Shown: positions 44,036-53,583 of the stretch, one piece after another
How the letters are laid out: every line of letters starts with the position of its first letter
How positions within the stretch are numbered: position 1 is the first letter of the stretch
NCBI RefSeq assembly: GCF_001426185.1
Contig: NZ_LMRP01000003.1
Span: 248,001 to 312,000 of the forward strand
DNA from: Rhodococcus sp. Leaf247
GTDB taxonomy: Bacteria; Actinomycetota; Actinomycetes; Mycobacteriales; Mycobacteriaceae
Reading direction: 5' to 3'
Length of the DNA stretch: 64,000 nt
Position numbers and translations under genes: made by a program
Notes under the pieces: model-generated
The model's database searches: none
What the model saw: the letters and a program-made list of their open reading frames with translations, nothing else
What the model was told of the DNA's origin: nothing

Positions 44036-46645
44036 GTGCAGCAGAGGGAGTCGTCCCCGGTGCGCGAGGACCCCCGCCCGCCCGAGAATCCTCTCCTCGC
44101 GGCGTATCTCGCCGATCTGCGTCCCGGTGTCTTCGACGAACTCCGGGCCGGGGGCGAGTTCGGTCGACGCTGGTCGGCACTGGCCGAGAGCGGCCGGTTC
44201 GACGCTGCCGCCGTCGCCGAGGCCCAACTGCGGGTGGGTCGGCTGGTCGACGACTCCGGCATCACCTACAACGACACCGGGGAACTCGGGCGCACCGGAT
44301 CTCGGTGGGAACTCGACGTCGTCCCGACGGTCGTGTCGGCGGCGGACTGGACTCGACTCGAGGCCGGCATGGTGCAGCGTTCCCGCATCCTCGACGCGGT
44401 CCTGACCGACCTCTACGGTGCACGCACGGTGCTCTCGCGCGGTCTGCTGGACCCGGAGATCGTGTTCCGTCACCGTGGGTATCTGCGTGCAGCGCACGGC
44501 ATCACCATCCCCGGCCCGCATCAACTGTTCTTCCACGCCGCGGACGTCGCGCGCTGCGCGGACGGTGAGTTCCGGGTTCTCTCGGACCGGACCCAGGCAC
44601 CGTCGGGCGCGGGATACGCGCTGGCCGATCGCTCCATCGTCGCTCGCGCGGTTCCCACCACGTTCGGGAAAATCGCGCCCCTTCCGGCGAGTACGTTCGT
44701 CGGCGCCATGCGGGTCGCCCTTGTCGAGGTCGCGCCCGCAGCTGCCGAGAACCCCTTGGTGGTGGTGCTGAGTCCCGGCGTGTGGTCCGAGACGGCGTTC
44801 GACCAGGCGCACCTCGCGACGGTGCTCGGCTTCCCGCTGGTCGAGTCGGCCGATCTGGTGGTGCGCGACGGTGCGCTGTGGATGCGCTCGCTCGGGACTC
44901 TCCGCCGCGTCGACGTCGTGGTGCGACGCGTCGACGACGACTACGCCGATCCCTTGGATCTGCGTCCCGACTCCAGACTCGGCGTGGTCGGTCTCCTGGA
45001 GGTGGCACGCCGAGGGGCGGTGACCGTCGTCAACACCATCGGCAGCGGAGTGCTGGAGAACGTCGCGTTGCTGGGACGGCTGCCGGCACTGGGTCGCGAA
45101 CTGCTGGGGGAGGACGCGCTGCTGGAGTCCGTTCCGTCGTACTGGGCGGGGGATCGACTCGGCTTGTCCCACATCATCTCTCGCATCAACTCGCTGGTCG
45201 TGACCGCCGTCGGGTCGGACGAGTCGTTCGTCGGGCCCATGCTGACCACGACGGCGCGCGAAGACCTGCTCCGACGAGTGCAGGCCGATCCGGGCGGCTG
45301 GGCCGCGCGGGAGATACCCGACCTCGCCACGTCACCGGTGGGCCCGGTCGGACATCGGCGACACGACGCCGCCGTGTTGCCGGCTGCGGTGGGTATCCGA
45401 CTGTTCGACGTCGCTCAACGCGTGGGATACACCCCGATGACGGGTGGTCTCGCGCAGGTACTGGTGACCGAGCCCCTCTCCGAACCGATGGCCACCACGG
45501 CGGCGAAGGACGTCTGGGTGCTCTCGGAGCGGCGCGCCCCGGCGGAGTCCGTTTCGGCGCGCCCGATCGACGGGATTCCGGATCGGGTGATCGGTACGCG
45601 GCGCCTGCGGGTCATCGATTCGGTCAGCACACCTCGCGTCCTCGACGATCTCTACTGGATGGGCCGATACGGCGAACGTGCGGAAGCCACCGGGCGCCTC
45701 CTGGTCGCGGCCAGTCGGTGTTTCCGGGAGAACGACGGCGGGGTGGCAGGAGACGACGGATCCGTGGCCTCGGCGATCGTGCTCGGGGCACTGACCGATG
45801 TCACGGCCACCGGACCGGGCTTCCACGACGCACCGACACGCGCTCGGACGCTGGCAGAGTTCCGGTCGCTGACCGTGGACGCGCGGCGGCAGGGCACGCT
45901 CGCGCACTCGGTCGCCGCATTGCAGACCTGCGCGCGCGCCGTGCGTGACCAGCTGGGTGAGGACACGTGGGCTGTCTTCAACAGGCTCGACACCGCACTG
46001 GCCGAGTGCGCGCAGTCGTCCGCCTCCGACGAGGCCGGCCTGTGGGCGACCCAGAGCCGCGTCGTCGGGTCGATGTCGGCGGTGTCCGGTCTGTCGGCCG
46101 AGTCGATGGTCCACGACCCGGGCTGGTTCCTGATGGACACCGGCAAGCGCGTCGAGCGCGCGCTGCAGATCACCGCACTGCTGGCGGAGACCGTCGGAAC
46201 GGCTCGTCCACCCGGCGTCGAGCAGGTCGTTCTCTCGGCCGTTCTGGGCGCGGCCGACTCGTCGGTCACGTATCGACGCCGGTACCGAGGCGCGCCGGAG
46301 GTGGGGGCCGTCGCCGAACTCGTGTTGTTCGACAGCGGCAACCCGCGGTCGGTGATGTACCAGGTGCAGCGAGCTGCGACGAATCTCGCGGCACTGCCGG
46401 GCGCCACCGGCACGTCGAAGACCGACCGGGCGCTCGAACGTATCGTCTCCACCCTTCGACGAGTGGATCCGGCGGACCTCGAGGACGTCGACGCCACCGG
46501 TACGCGGTCGGAGTTCGACGAGGTCGTCCGCGCGGTCCATGCCGACCTGCTGGATCTCTCGGAAACCATCACCGCCGCCCACCTGACTCTCCCCGGTGGA
46601 ACTCAGCCGCTGTGGGGTAGCGGCGGCGGGCGGGTGCTCTCGTGA
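44036..46645 (+). CDS. Circularly permuted ATP-grasp/alpha-E fusion protein (Rv2567 type)
   Basis: An 869-residue fusion of two domains that are separate genes in many bacteria. Residues 1-490 form the circularly permuted type-2 ATP-grasp domain (GRRWSALAESGRFDAAAVAE, TGELGRTGSRWELDVVPTVV, HRGYLRAAHGITIPGPHQL); residues 530-865 are the alpha-E helical domain (DDLYWMGRYGERAEATGRLL). By family knowledge ATP-grasp enzymes form amide bonds, so a peptide-like ligation is expected, but substrates are unknown. GTG 44036 was chosen for the upstream GGGGCGTGAGG. It overlaps the transglutaminase gene by 4 bases. Confidence 0.85.
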   Translation: MQQRESSPVREDPRPPENPLLAAYLADLRPGVFDELRAGGEFGRRWSALAESGRFDAAAVAEAQLRVGRLVDDSGITYNDTGELGRTGSRWELDVVPTVVSAADWTRLEAGMVQRSRILDAVLTDLYGARTVLSRGLLDPEIVFRHRGYLRAAHGITIPGPHQLFFHAADVARCADGEFRVLSDRTQAPSGAGYALADRSIVARAVPTTFGKIAPLPASTFVGAMRVALVEVAPAAAENPLVVVLSPGVWSETAFDQAHLATVLGFPLVESADLVVRDGALWMRSLGTLRRVDVVVRRVDDDYADPLDLRPDSRLGVVGLLEVARRGAVTVVNTIGSGVLENVALLGRLPALGRELLGEDALLESVPSYWAGDRLGLSHIISRINSLVVTAVGSDESFVGPMLTTTAREDLLRRVQADPGGWAAREIPDLATSPVGPVGHRRHDAAVLPAAVGIRLFDVAQRVGYTPMTGGLAQVLVTEPLSEPMATTAAKDVWVLSERRAPAESVSARPIDGIPDRVIGTRRLRVIDSVSTPRVLDDLYWMGRYGERAEATGRLLVAASRCFRENDGGVAGDDGSVASAIVLGALTDVTATGPGFHDAPTRARTLAEFRSLTVDARRQGTLAHSVAALQTCARAVRDQLGEDTWAVFNRLDTALAECAQSSASDEAGLWATQSRVVGSMSAVSGLSAESMVHDPGWFLMDTGKRVERALQITALLAETVGTARPPGVEQVVLSAVLGAADSSVTYRRRYRGAPEVGAVAELVLFDSGNPRSVMYQVQRAATNLAALPGATGTSKTDRALERIVSTLRRVDPADLEDVDATGTRSEFDEVVRAVHADLLDLSETITAAHLTLPGGTQPLWGSGGGRVLS

Positions 46646-47544
46646 CCGCCGCGCCCGATGTGCGCTGGTACGCGATCACTCACCGCACGGAGTACGCCTA
46701 CTCGTCGGTGGTGTCGTCGTCGTACGGCCGGGGCCACATCTTTCCGCGAACGACGGCCGAGCAGCTCTGCCTCGACGCGTCGGTGACGGTGACGCCGACA
46801 CCGACCGACAGGTCGACCGGTGTCGACCTGTACGGGAACGAGGACCTCTACTTCCACGTCACCACCGATCACGATCATCTGTGCGTGACGGGACGTGCGC
46901 TGGTCTCCGTCCGGCCCCCCGATCCGGCCCGGTTGACCAGCGCCGGAGCCGTCGGACCGTGGGAGGACGCCCGACCGACCTCGGCCGACGGCGCGCTCGA
47001 CGTCGACTTCGTCCTCGACCTGGTCCCTGCCGAGATCACCGACGAGGTTCGCGCCTATGCGGCGCAGTCGTTGACGCCGGGTCGTCCCCTGGCGGAGGCG
47101 GTCTTCGATCTGAACCGTCGGATCCATCGCGACTTCACGTACCTGTCCGGATCGACGACGGTGACCACGACGGTCGCCGACGTCTTCGCGGCCCGGACGG
47201 GTGTGTGCCAGGACTTCGCGAGGGTTGCCGCCGCATGCCTGCGCTCGCACGGCCTCGCGGTGCGCTACGTCTCCGGGTACCTCGCGACACAGCCGCCGCC
47301 GGGCAAGGAACGCATGATCGGCGTGGACGCCACGCACGCGTGGGCCTCCGTGCGGATGCCGGGCGGGCAGTGGCTGGCGTTCGACCCCACCAACGATCAA
47401 TGGGTCGACGAGCGCTACGTGACGGTGGCGTGGGGGCGCGATTACGACGACGTGCCGCCGCTGCGCGGAATCATCTACACGGAGTCCTCGAGCAGCAGGA
47501 TCTCCGTCTCCGTCGACGTGGCGCCGATCTCCGCCGCACGGTGA
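46642..47544 (+). CDS. Transglutaminase-family protein (Rv2569c type)
   Basis: A 300-residue cytoplasmic transglutaminase-like cysteine protease-fold protein. The triad is visible: Cys in RTGVCQDFARVAAACLRSHG, His in DATHAWASVRMPGG and Asp in WLAFDPTNDQWVDERY. An N-terminal beta domain (HRTEYAYSSVVSSSYGRGH) is typical of the subfamily always found with ATP-grasp/alpha-E proteins. It could cleave or transfer a gamma-glutamyl-type bond made by its partner. GTG 46642 overlaps the preceding stop. Confidence 0.88.
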   Translation: MTAAPDVRWYAITHRTEYAYSSVVSSSYGRGHIFPRTTAEQLCLDASVTVTPTPTDRSTGVDLYGNEDLYFHVTTDHDHLCVTGRALVSVRPPDPARLTSAGAVGPWEDARPTSADGALDVDFVLDLVPAEITDEVRAYAAQSLTPGRPLAEAVFDLNRRIHRDFTYLSGSTTVTTTVADVFAARTGVCQDFARVAAACLRSHGLAVRYVSGYLATQPPPGKERMIGVDATHAWASVRMPGGQWLAFDPTNDQWVDERYVTVAWGRDYDDVPPLRGIIYTESSSSRISVSVDVAPISAAR

Positions 47545-47658
47545 CTCACCTTGCTGTCAGGGTCGTGCGATAGAGTCGAAAAACCGCATGACGAGCCTGT
47601 TTCGTCGAACGCGACGTGGGGAACACTGTTCTGCTCTCGCTGTTCGCACCTGATACAT

Positions 47659-47674
47659 CCGGCCCTCGGGCCGG
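47659..47674. other. Hairpin in the phosphotransferase leader
   Basis: CCGGCCC-TC-GGGCCGG-like symmetry in the 194-bp space before the phosphotransferase gene forms a small perfect hairpin. A TAGAGT at 47571-47576 may be the -10 element, which would give a leader of about 155 bases. Confidence 0.3.
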
Positions 47675-47738
47675 CACGAGTACGGAAACGAGGAAAGACC
47701 CTGCTGCTCCTCCTGGACGCGGCCGGGTCGGCACATCG

Positions 47739-48911
47739 ATGACGGCAATGTTGGCAGATCCGGTGACCGAGGCGGTCGCCGCAGCACGTGAACTCCTCAC
47801 CAGACGCACGGGTGCTTCCGTGACGCTGGTCGATCCGGTCGACCTCGGTGGTAGCGGTCGTACGGTCGTCATCCGCGTTCGCGTCGCCGAGAACCCGTTC
47901 CAACTTCCGCGCACGCTGGTGATCAAACAGGTTCGCGACAGTGCGACCGAGTCGGTCACCCGCACCGGCCTGGGCGCCGGCGACGACACGGCCTTCCTCC
48001 GCGAAGCGGTGTCGTACCAGTTCGCCACCGCGCTCGCGACGGACACGCGACCGGGTCCGGCGCTCATCGCGTACGACCTGAAGGAACGACTGCTCGTCCT
48101 CAGCGATCTGGGAGATGCTGCGCCGTTCACCAGTCTCATCGCCCATCCCGACCCGGCGTCGGTCACCAATTCCCTGATGGCTCTCGCTCAGGCGCTGGGC
48201 CGGATGCACGCCGCCACGTTCGGCCGCGAAGAGGACTTCGGTGCACTGCTCGGCCGTGCGGGCGTCGGGCATACCCGCGACGGCTTGAGCGACCAGGTCG
48301 CGGACGCCGTCGCCGACGTTCCGACGATGTTGTCCGCCGACTTGGGCATCGAGGTACCGCCTCGGATCGCCGAGGCGGTCACCCGTGCCGCGAAGCTTTT
48401 CGGATCGGGCGGACACCGCGCGTTCAGTCCGTCGGACCTCTGCCCGGACAACATCATCGTCAACGACGAGGGTGTTCGTTTCCTCGACTACGAGTGGGGC
48501 GGATTCCGCGACGCCACCCTGGACGTCGCCTACACGCTGATGTCGTATCCCGGATGCCTCTGCCGCCTGGATCTGACACCCGAGCGGGCCGAGGCCATGG
48601 TCGACGCGTGGCGCGCCGAGGTGGTGGGCATCTGGCCGCACCTCTCCGACGACGACGTTCTGCACTCCACCCTGCTGGACGCTCAGTTGGTGTGGGCATG
48701 GTTGACCACCCACTGGTTCCTCCCGGACGACGACACCCGCAACGCGGCACTGCGTCGGCACCACCTGTCGGTGCCCCGCTCGGTGGCGCTGACCGCGCGC
48801 TGGTCGATCCTGTCCGAGTACGCGAGGTTCGTCGGGCACACGGAGATCGCGGACTTCGCCGGCGCCGTGGTCGGTGGGCTCTCCGCCCGCTGGTCCGACA
48901 CCACGTCCTGA
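47739..48911 (+). CDS. APH-like phosphotransferase
   Basis: A 390-residue protein of the aminoglycoside-phosphotransferase/choline-kinase fold. An N-lobe with [10 protein letters not shown] (ATP-binding Lys) and [10 protein letters not shown] (Glu) is followed by the catalytic loop [15 protein letters not shown] and [11 protein letters not shown] (metal Asp). In the loop the usual His-Gly before Asp is Ser-Pro, while Asp and Asn are kept. Substrate unknown. ATG 47739 was chosen; GTG 47616 in frame would add 41 low-similarity residues. It is followed by rarA after 8 bases. Confidence 0.8.
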   Translation: MTAMLADPVTEAVAAARELLTRRTGASVTLVDPVDLGGSGRTVVIRVRVAENPFQLPRTLVIKQVRDSATESVTRTGLGAGDDTAFLREAVSYQFATALATDTRPGPALIAYDLKERLLVLSDLGDAAPFTSLIAHPDPASVTNSLMALAQALGRMHAATFGREEDFGALLGRAGVGHTRDGLSDQVADAVADVPTMLSADLGIEVPPRIAEAVTRAAKLFGSGGHRAFSPSDLCPDNIIVNDEGVRFLDYEWGGFRDATLDVAYTLMSYPGCLCRLDLTPERAEAMVDAWRAEVVGIWPHLSDDDVLHSTLLDAQLVWAWLTTHWFLPDDDTRNAALRRHHLSVPRSVALTARWSILSEYARFVGHTEIADFAGAVVGGLSARWSDTTS

Positions 48912-48919
48912 TCGGCGCC

Positions 48920-50296
48920 ATGACCGGCGACGATTCCCTGTTCGGCGACGACTCCGAGTACGACGGAGATGCTGTCGAGTCTCTCGCGCCTCCGGTTCGA
49001 CGAGCAGGTGGGCCGACCACACCCCTCGCGGTCCGGATGCGACCGCGCACTCTCGACGAGGTCGTGGGTCAAGGCCACCTGCTGACACCCGGCGCTCCGC
49101 TGCGCCGCCTGGTGGAGGGCTCCGGCGCCGCGTCGGTCATGCTCTACGGCCCGCCGGGGACCGGCAAGACCACGCTCGCGTCGCTGATCTCGGGCGCCAC
49201 GGGTCGCAAGTTCGAAGCACTGTCGGCATTGTCGGCGGGAGTCAAGGACGTGCGCGCGGTGATCGACCTGGCGCGTCGACGGTTGCTGAACGACGAGCAG
49301 ACCGTGCTGTTCATCGACGAGGTGCACCGCTTCTCCAAGACCCAGCAGGACGCTCTGCTCGCCGCGGTGGAGAACCGCATCGTGCTCCTCGTCGCGGCGA
49401 CGACGGAGAACCCGTCGTTCTCGGTGGTGTCTCCGCTGCTGTCCCGATCGTTGGTGCTCCAACTCCGATCCCTGACCGACGACGACATCCGTGAGGTACT
49501 CACCCGTGCCCTGGCGGACGAGCGGGGACTCGCAGGCTCGGTGACCGTCACGGACGAGGCGATCGGTCATCTGATCCGGCTCGCCGGTGGCGACGCGCGG
49601 CGCGGACTCACGGCACTCGAAGCGGCCACCGACACGGCCGGACCCGGCGGGACCGTGGATCTCGACACGGTCGAGAAGAGCGTCGACCGCGCAGCGGTGC
49701 GCTACGACCGGGACGGTGACCAGCACTACGACGTCATCAGCGCGTTCATCAAATCCATCCGAGGCTCGGACGTCGACGCGGCGATGCACTACCTGGCGCG
49801 GATGATCACCGCGGGGGAGGACCCGCGGTTCATCGCGCGGCGCCTGGTGGTGCACGCGAGCGAGGACATCGGTATGGCCGACCCGACGGCACTCCTGGCC
49901 GCCACCGCCGCGGCGCAGGCGGTGCAGATGATCGGCATGCCCGAGGCACGTCTCGCCCTCGCGCAGGCGACGATCCATCTGGCCACCGCCCCCAAGTCCG
50001 GTGCGGTCACCTCCGCGCTGTCCGCAGCGATGGCCGACATCGCTGCTGGGAAAGCCGGTGCGGTGCCGCCGCATCTGCGCGACGGCCACTACGCGGGTGC
50101 CGCGGCGCTGGGCAGTGCCGTCGGATACAAGTTCCCGCACGACGATCCCGGTGGCGTCCTGACGCAGCAATATCCGCCGGACGAGTTGGTGGGCACCGAC
50201 TACTACCGTCCGACGACGCACGGAGCCGAGCGCGAGCTCGAGACGCGGCTGGGCAAACTGCGTCGGATCGTTCGCGGTCGACCGTCGGGTTCCTGA
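48920..50296 (+). CDS. rarA: Replication-associated recombination protein RarA
   Basis: A 458-residue AAA+ ATPase (MgsA/WRNIP1 family, Rv2559c) acting at stalled replication forks. Walker A is [13 protein letters not shown], Walker B is [19 protein letters not shown], sensor 1 is [12 protein letters not shown], and the C-terminal tetramerisation domain follows ([39 protein letters not shown]). The start is ATG 48920, 8 bases after the phosphotransferase stop. alaS lies 45 bases downstream with its own probable promoter. Confidence 0.95.
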   Translation: MTGDDSLFGDDSEYDGDAVESLAPPVRRAGGPTTPLAVRMRPRTLDEVVGQGHLLTPGAPLRRLVEGSGAASVMLYGPPGTGKTTLASLISGATGRKFEALSALSAGVKDVRAVIDLARRRLLNDEQTVLFIDEVHRFSKTQQDALLAAVENRIVLLVAATTENPSFSVVSPLLSRSLVLQLRSLTDDDIREVLTRALADERGLAGSVTVTDEAIGHLIRLAGGDARRGLTALEAATDTAGPGGTVDLDTVEKSVDRAAVRYDRDGDQHYDVISAFIKSIRGSDVDAAMHYLARMITAGEDPRFIARRLVVHASEDIGMADPTALLAATAAAQAVQMIGMPEARLALAQATIHLATAPKSGAVTSALSAAMADIAAGKAGAVPPHLRDGHYAGAAALGSAVGYKFPHDDPGGVLTQQYPPDELVGTDYYRPTTHGAERELETRLGKLRRIVRGRPSGS

Positions 50297-50306
50297 CGAG
50301 GCGTAC

Positions 50307-50341
50307 CTGATCGCACGTCTCCCGCGCGATAGGGTGCATCC
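50307..50341 (+). promoter_or_regulatory. Leaderless alaS promoter
   Basis: CTGATC (50307-50312), 17 bases of spacing and TAGGGT (50330-50335) form a promoter whose start site falls on the alaS GTG at 50342. No ribosome binding site is present in front of that codon. Confidence 0.55.
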
Positions 50342-53014
50342 GTGCAGACACACGAGATCCGCCGTCGTTTCCTCGACCATTTCGAGAAGCTGGGACACAC
50401 CCCCGTGCCCAGTGCTTCCCTGGTTCTCGACGACCCGAATCTGCTGTTCATCAATGCCGGCATGGTCCAGTTCGTGCCCTACTTCCTCGGCCAGCGCACG
50501 CCGCCGTTCTCCCGCGCGACGAGCGTCCAGAAGTGTGTGCGGACCGGCGACATCGAGAACGTCGGCGTGACGACGCGTCACAACACGTTCTTCCAGATGG
50601 CCGGCAATTTCTCGTTCGGTGACTACTTCAAGCGCGAGGTCATCGGCTTCGCCTGGACGCTGCTCACCTCCTCCGTGGAGGACGGCGGATACGGCTTCGA
50701 CCCCGAACGCATCTGGGCCACCGCCTATCTCGACGACGACGAGGCGATCCAGATCTGGAAGGACGTCGCCGGACTGCCGGAGGAGCGGATCCAGCGGCGC
50801 GGCATGGCGGACAACTACTGGTCGATGGGAATCCCCGGCCCGTGCGGCCCCTGCTCGGAGATCTACTACGACCGCGGCCCCGAATTCGGCAAGGAGGGTG
50901 GCCCCGAGGCGGACGAGGACCGCTACATCGAGATCTGGAACCTCGTCTTCATGCAGAACGAGCGCGGCCAGGGCACGAGCAAGGACGACTTCGAGATCCT
51001 CGGACCGCTGCCGCGCAAGAACATCGACACCGGTATGGGTGTCGAGCGCGTCGCCTTCCTGCTGCAAGACGTCGACAACGTCTACGAAACCGACCTCGTG
51101 CGGCCCGTCATCACCGAGGCGGAAGCGCTGTCCGGGCGTCGATACGGAGAGAACCACGAGGCGGACGTCCGTTTCCGCGTGATCGCCGACCACGCCCGCA
51201 CCGCCGTCATGCTCATCGCCGACGGCGTTACTCCCGGTAACGACGGTCGCGGCTACGTGCTGCGCCGATTGCTGCGGCGAATCGTCCGCAGCGCACGGCT
51301 GCTGGGCGCGGAGGACCCGTCGATGGCGCGGTTCGTCACCGTCGTCCGGGACACGATGGCCGAGTCGTACCCCGAACTCGTCGCCGACTTCGATCGCATC
51401 GAGTCCGTCGCGGTGGGCGAGGAGCGGGCATTCCTGTCGACTCTGAGCTCGGGATCGCGACTGTTCGAGAACGCCGCTCAGGCCGTCACAGCGTCGGGTG
51501 GCACCAGGATCGGGGGCGACGAGGCCTTCGTCCTGCACGACACCTACGGATTCCCCATCGACCTCACGCTGGAGATGGCGTCGGAAGCCGGCCTCGAGGT
51601 GGACGAGGCCGGGTTCCGCACGCTCATGGCGGAGCAGCGCAACCGCGCGAAGGCCGACGCCCGGGCGCGCAAGCACGCACACACCGACCTGTCGGTGTAC
51701 AAGGAATTCGTCGACCGCGGCCCCACGGAGTTCACCGGCTTCGACGAACTCGACTCCGAGGCAACGATTCTCGCGATCATCTCCGGGGGAGTCCGGGTAC
51801 CGACCGCAGCAGCGGGGGAGAAGGTCGAGGTCATCCTGGATCGCAGTCCGCTGTACGCGGAGTCGGGTGGCCAGCTCGCGGACATCGGAACGCTCACCGC
51901 GCCCGGCGTTTCCGTCACCGTCGGCGACGTGCAGAAGATCGCGAAGACCGTCTGGGTGCACAAGGTGACCGTCGACGAGGGTCAGCTCACCGAGGGTGAC
52001 GTCGTCGTCGCACACGTCGACCAGCAGTGGCGCCGCGGTGCGACCCAGGGTCACTCCGGAACGCACATGGTGCACGGCGCGCTCCGACAGATCCTCGGGC
52101 CCAACGCGGTCCAGGCCGGATCGCTCAACAAGCCGGGCTACCTGCGGTTCGACTTCACCTACCAGGGCGCACTGTCGGAGTCGCAGCGCAACGACATCGA
52201 AGCCGTCACCAACGACGCCGTCGGTGCGGACTTCGCGGTGAACACCTTCGTCACCGACCTCGACGACGCCAAGGCCATGGGCGCGATGGCGCTCTTCGGG
52301 GAGAACTACGGCGACGAGGTACGCGTCGTGGAGATCGGCGGACCGTTCTCGATGGAACTGTGCGGCGGTACCCACGTGCAGCACTCGTCGCAGATCGGCC
52401 CGGTCACGATCCTCGGTGAATCGTCCGTCGGATCCGGTGTGCGTCGGGTCGAGGCCTTCGTCGGCCTCGACTCCTACAAGTACCTGGCCAAGGAACGTGC
52501 GCTTCTCGCCGGCATCGCCTCGTCCCTCAAGGTGCCCACCGAGGAGGTGCCCGCCCGCATCGAGACACTCGTCGAACGACTTCGTGTCGCCGAGAAGGAG
52601 CTCGACGCGACCCGCGCGGCCGCGGTCCTGTCCTCGGCCGGTTCCTTCGTCGACAAGGCCCGCCGCATCGGCTCCGTGCTGGTCGTCGCGGAACCCGCGC
52701 CCGCCGGCGTGAGTGCCGCCGATCTGCGCACCCTCGTCGGTGACGTCCGTGGGCGTTTCGGAACGCAACCGGCGCTGGTCGCGCTGTTCGGGGACACCGA
52801 CGGCAGGGTTCCGTTCGTCGTCTCGGCGACCAAGGCGGCTCAGGAACTCGGCATCGAGGCCGGGAAGTTGGTGGCTGCCTTCGGGCCCAGCATCGGTGGG
52901 CGCGGAGGTGGCAAAGCGGACACCGCGCAGGGTGCAGGGTCGGACGCGTCGGGCATCCCCGCGGCGATCGAGGCACTGACGGCCCGGGTCACCGAGATCG
53001 CCGGGGACTCCTGA
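50342..53014 (+). CDS. alaS: Alanine--tRNA ligase
   Basis: An 890-residue alanyl-tRNA synthetase. It begins with the invariant [20 protein letters not shown]; the catalytic core includes [19 protein letters not shown] and [12 protein letters not shown]; the editing domain has the zinc motifs [12 protein letters not shown] (HxxxH) and [15 protein letters not shown] (C-x3-H); the C-terminal coiled-coil C-Ala domain ends [18 protein letters not shown] 50342 coincides with the predicted transcription start. ruvX follows after 2 bases. Confidence 0.97.
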   Translation: MQTHEIRRRFLDHFEKLGHTPVPSASLVLDDPNLLFINAGMVQFVPYFLGQRTPPFSRATSVQKCVRTGDIENVGVTTRHNTFFQMAGNFSFGDYFKREVIGFAWTLLTSSVEDGGYGFDPERIWATAYLDDDEAIQIWKDVAGLPEERIQRRGMADNYWSMGIPGPCGPCSEIYYDRGPEFGKEGGPEADEDRYIEIWNLVFMQNERGQGTSKDDFEILGPLPRKNIDTGMGVERVAFLLQDVDNVYETDLVRPVITEAEALSGRRYGENHEADVRFRVIADHARTAVMLIADGVTPGNDGRGYVLRRLLRRIVRSARLLGAEDPSMARFVTVVRDTMAESYPELVADFDRIESVAVGEERAFLSTLSSGSRLFENAAQAVTASGGTRIGGDEAFVLHDTYGFPIDLTLEMASEAGLEVDEAGFRTLMAEQRNRAKADARARKHAHTDLSVYKEFVDRGPTEFTGFDELDSEATILAIISGGVRVPTAAAGEKVEVILDRSPLYAESGGQLADIGTLTAPGVSVTVGDVQKIAKTVWVHKVTVDEGQLTEGDVVVAHVDQQWRRGATQGHSGTHMVHGALRQILGPNAVQAGSLNKPGYLRFDFTYQGALSESQRNDIEAVTNDAVGADFAVNTFVTDLDDAKAMGAMALFGENYGDEVRVVEIGGPFSMELCGGTHVQHSSQIGPVTILGESSVGSGVRRVEAFVGLDSYKYLAKERALLAGIASSLKVPTEEVPARIETLVERLRVAEKELDATRAAAVLSSAGSFVDKARRIGSVLVVAEPAPAGVSAADLRTLVGDVRGRFGTQPALVALFGDTDGRVPFVVSATKAAQELGIEAGKLVAAFGPSIGGRGGGKADTAQGAGSDASGIPAAIEALTARVTEIAGDS

Positions 53015-53016
53015 CG

Positions 53017-53583
53017 GTGACGGGTGACGAACCCGACCGCCCCGGCGCGGACGACCCCGGTCGCGGCCGTCGATTGGCGGTCGACGTGGGGTCCGTCCGA
53101 GTAGGTGTCGCGTCCTGCGACCCCGACGGCACCATGGCGACCCCCGTCGAGACCGTGGCTCGCTCGTCGAAGACGCACTCCGATTCCGACGACGTGCAGC
53201 GCATCGTGGCGTTGGCCGAGGAGTACGAGGCCGTCGAGATCATCGTCGGGCTGCCGCGGACGCTGCGCGGCGAACGGGGGGCCGCAGCGAAGCTGGCCGT
53301 CCGATTTGCCCGAGTCCTGCAGCGTGCGCTGCCGTCGGTGCCGGTGCGCCTGTCCGACGAACGTTTGACTACCGTGAGTGCCGCGCGTGGTCTTCGCGAC
53401 AGCGGAATCCGCGCAAAGGACCAACGGTCCATGATCGACCAGGCGGCGGCAGTCGCGATCCTGCAAGGATGGCTCGACGAACGTCGTCGTGTTCTGACGC
53501 AGACGCGGAACGACGACGGTGTGAACGAGGGAGGGGCAACGGTGCCCGAGGAACGCAGCAGTGGTCCGGAGTCGACGCAGTGA
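53017..53583 (+). CDS. ruvX: Putative pre-16S rRNA nuclease/Holliday junction resolvase (YqgF)
   Basis: A 188-residue RNase-H-fold protein of the YqgF family (Rv2554c). Conserved residues are in LAVDVGSVRVGVASCDPDG, IVGLPRTLRGERG, RLSDERLTTVSAARGLR and MIDQAAAVAILQGWL. Family members process the 5' end of 16S rRNA and are also called RuvX. The C-terminal 30 residues are a loose extension. The gene is followed by mltG with a GTGA overlap, in the common order alaS-ruvX-mltG-aroE. Confidence 0.92.
   Translation: MTGDEPDRPGADDPGRGRRLAVDVGSVRVGVASCDPDGTMATPVETVARSSKTHSDSDDVQRIVALAEEYEAVEIIVGLPRTLRGERGAAAKLAVRFARVLQRALPSVPVRLSDERLTTVSAARGLRDSGIRAKDQRSMIDQAAAVAILQGWLDERRRVLTQTRNDDGVNEGGATVPEERSSGPESTQ

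Noticed and set aside
47616-47738. N-terminal extension of the phosphotransferase from GTG 47616
   Set aside because: The added 41 residues are of low complexity, have no family similarity and contain a hairpin-forming DNA segment; ATG 47739 fits the family start better.
48683-52768. A 1361-codon open frame on the minus strand, and similar long antisense frames (3722-6088 plus, 24897-27323 minus, 41047-43278 minus)
   Set aside because: They lie opposite genes with clear protein families, have Arg/His/Gly-rich translations without domains, and follow from high GC at third codon positions.
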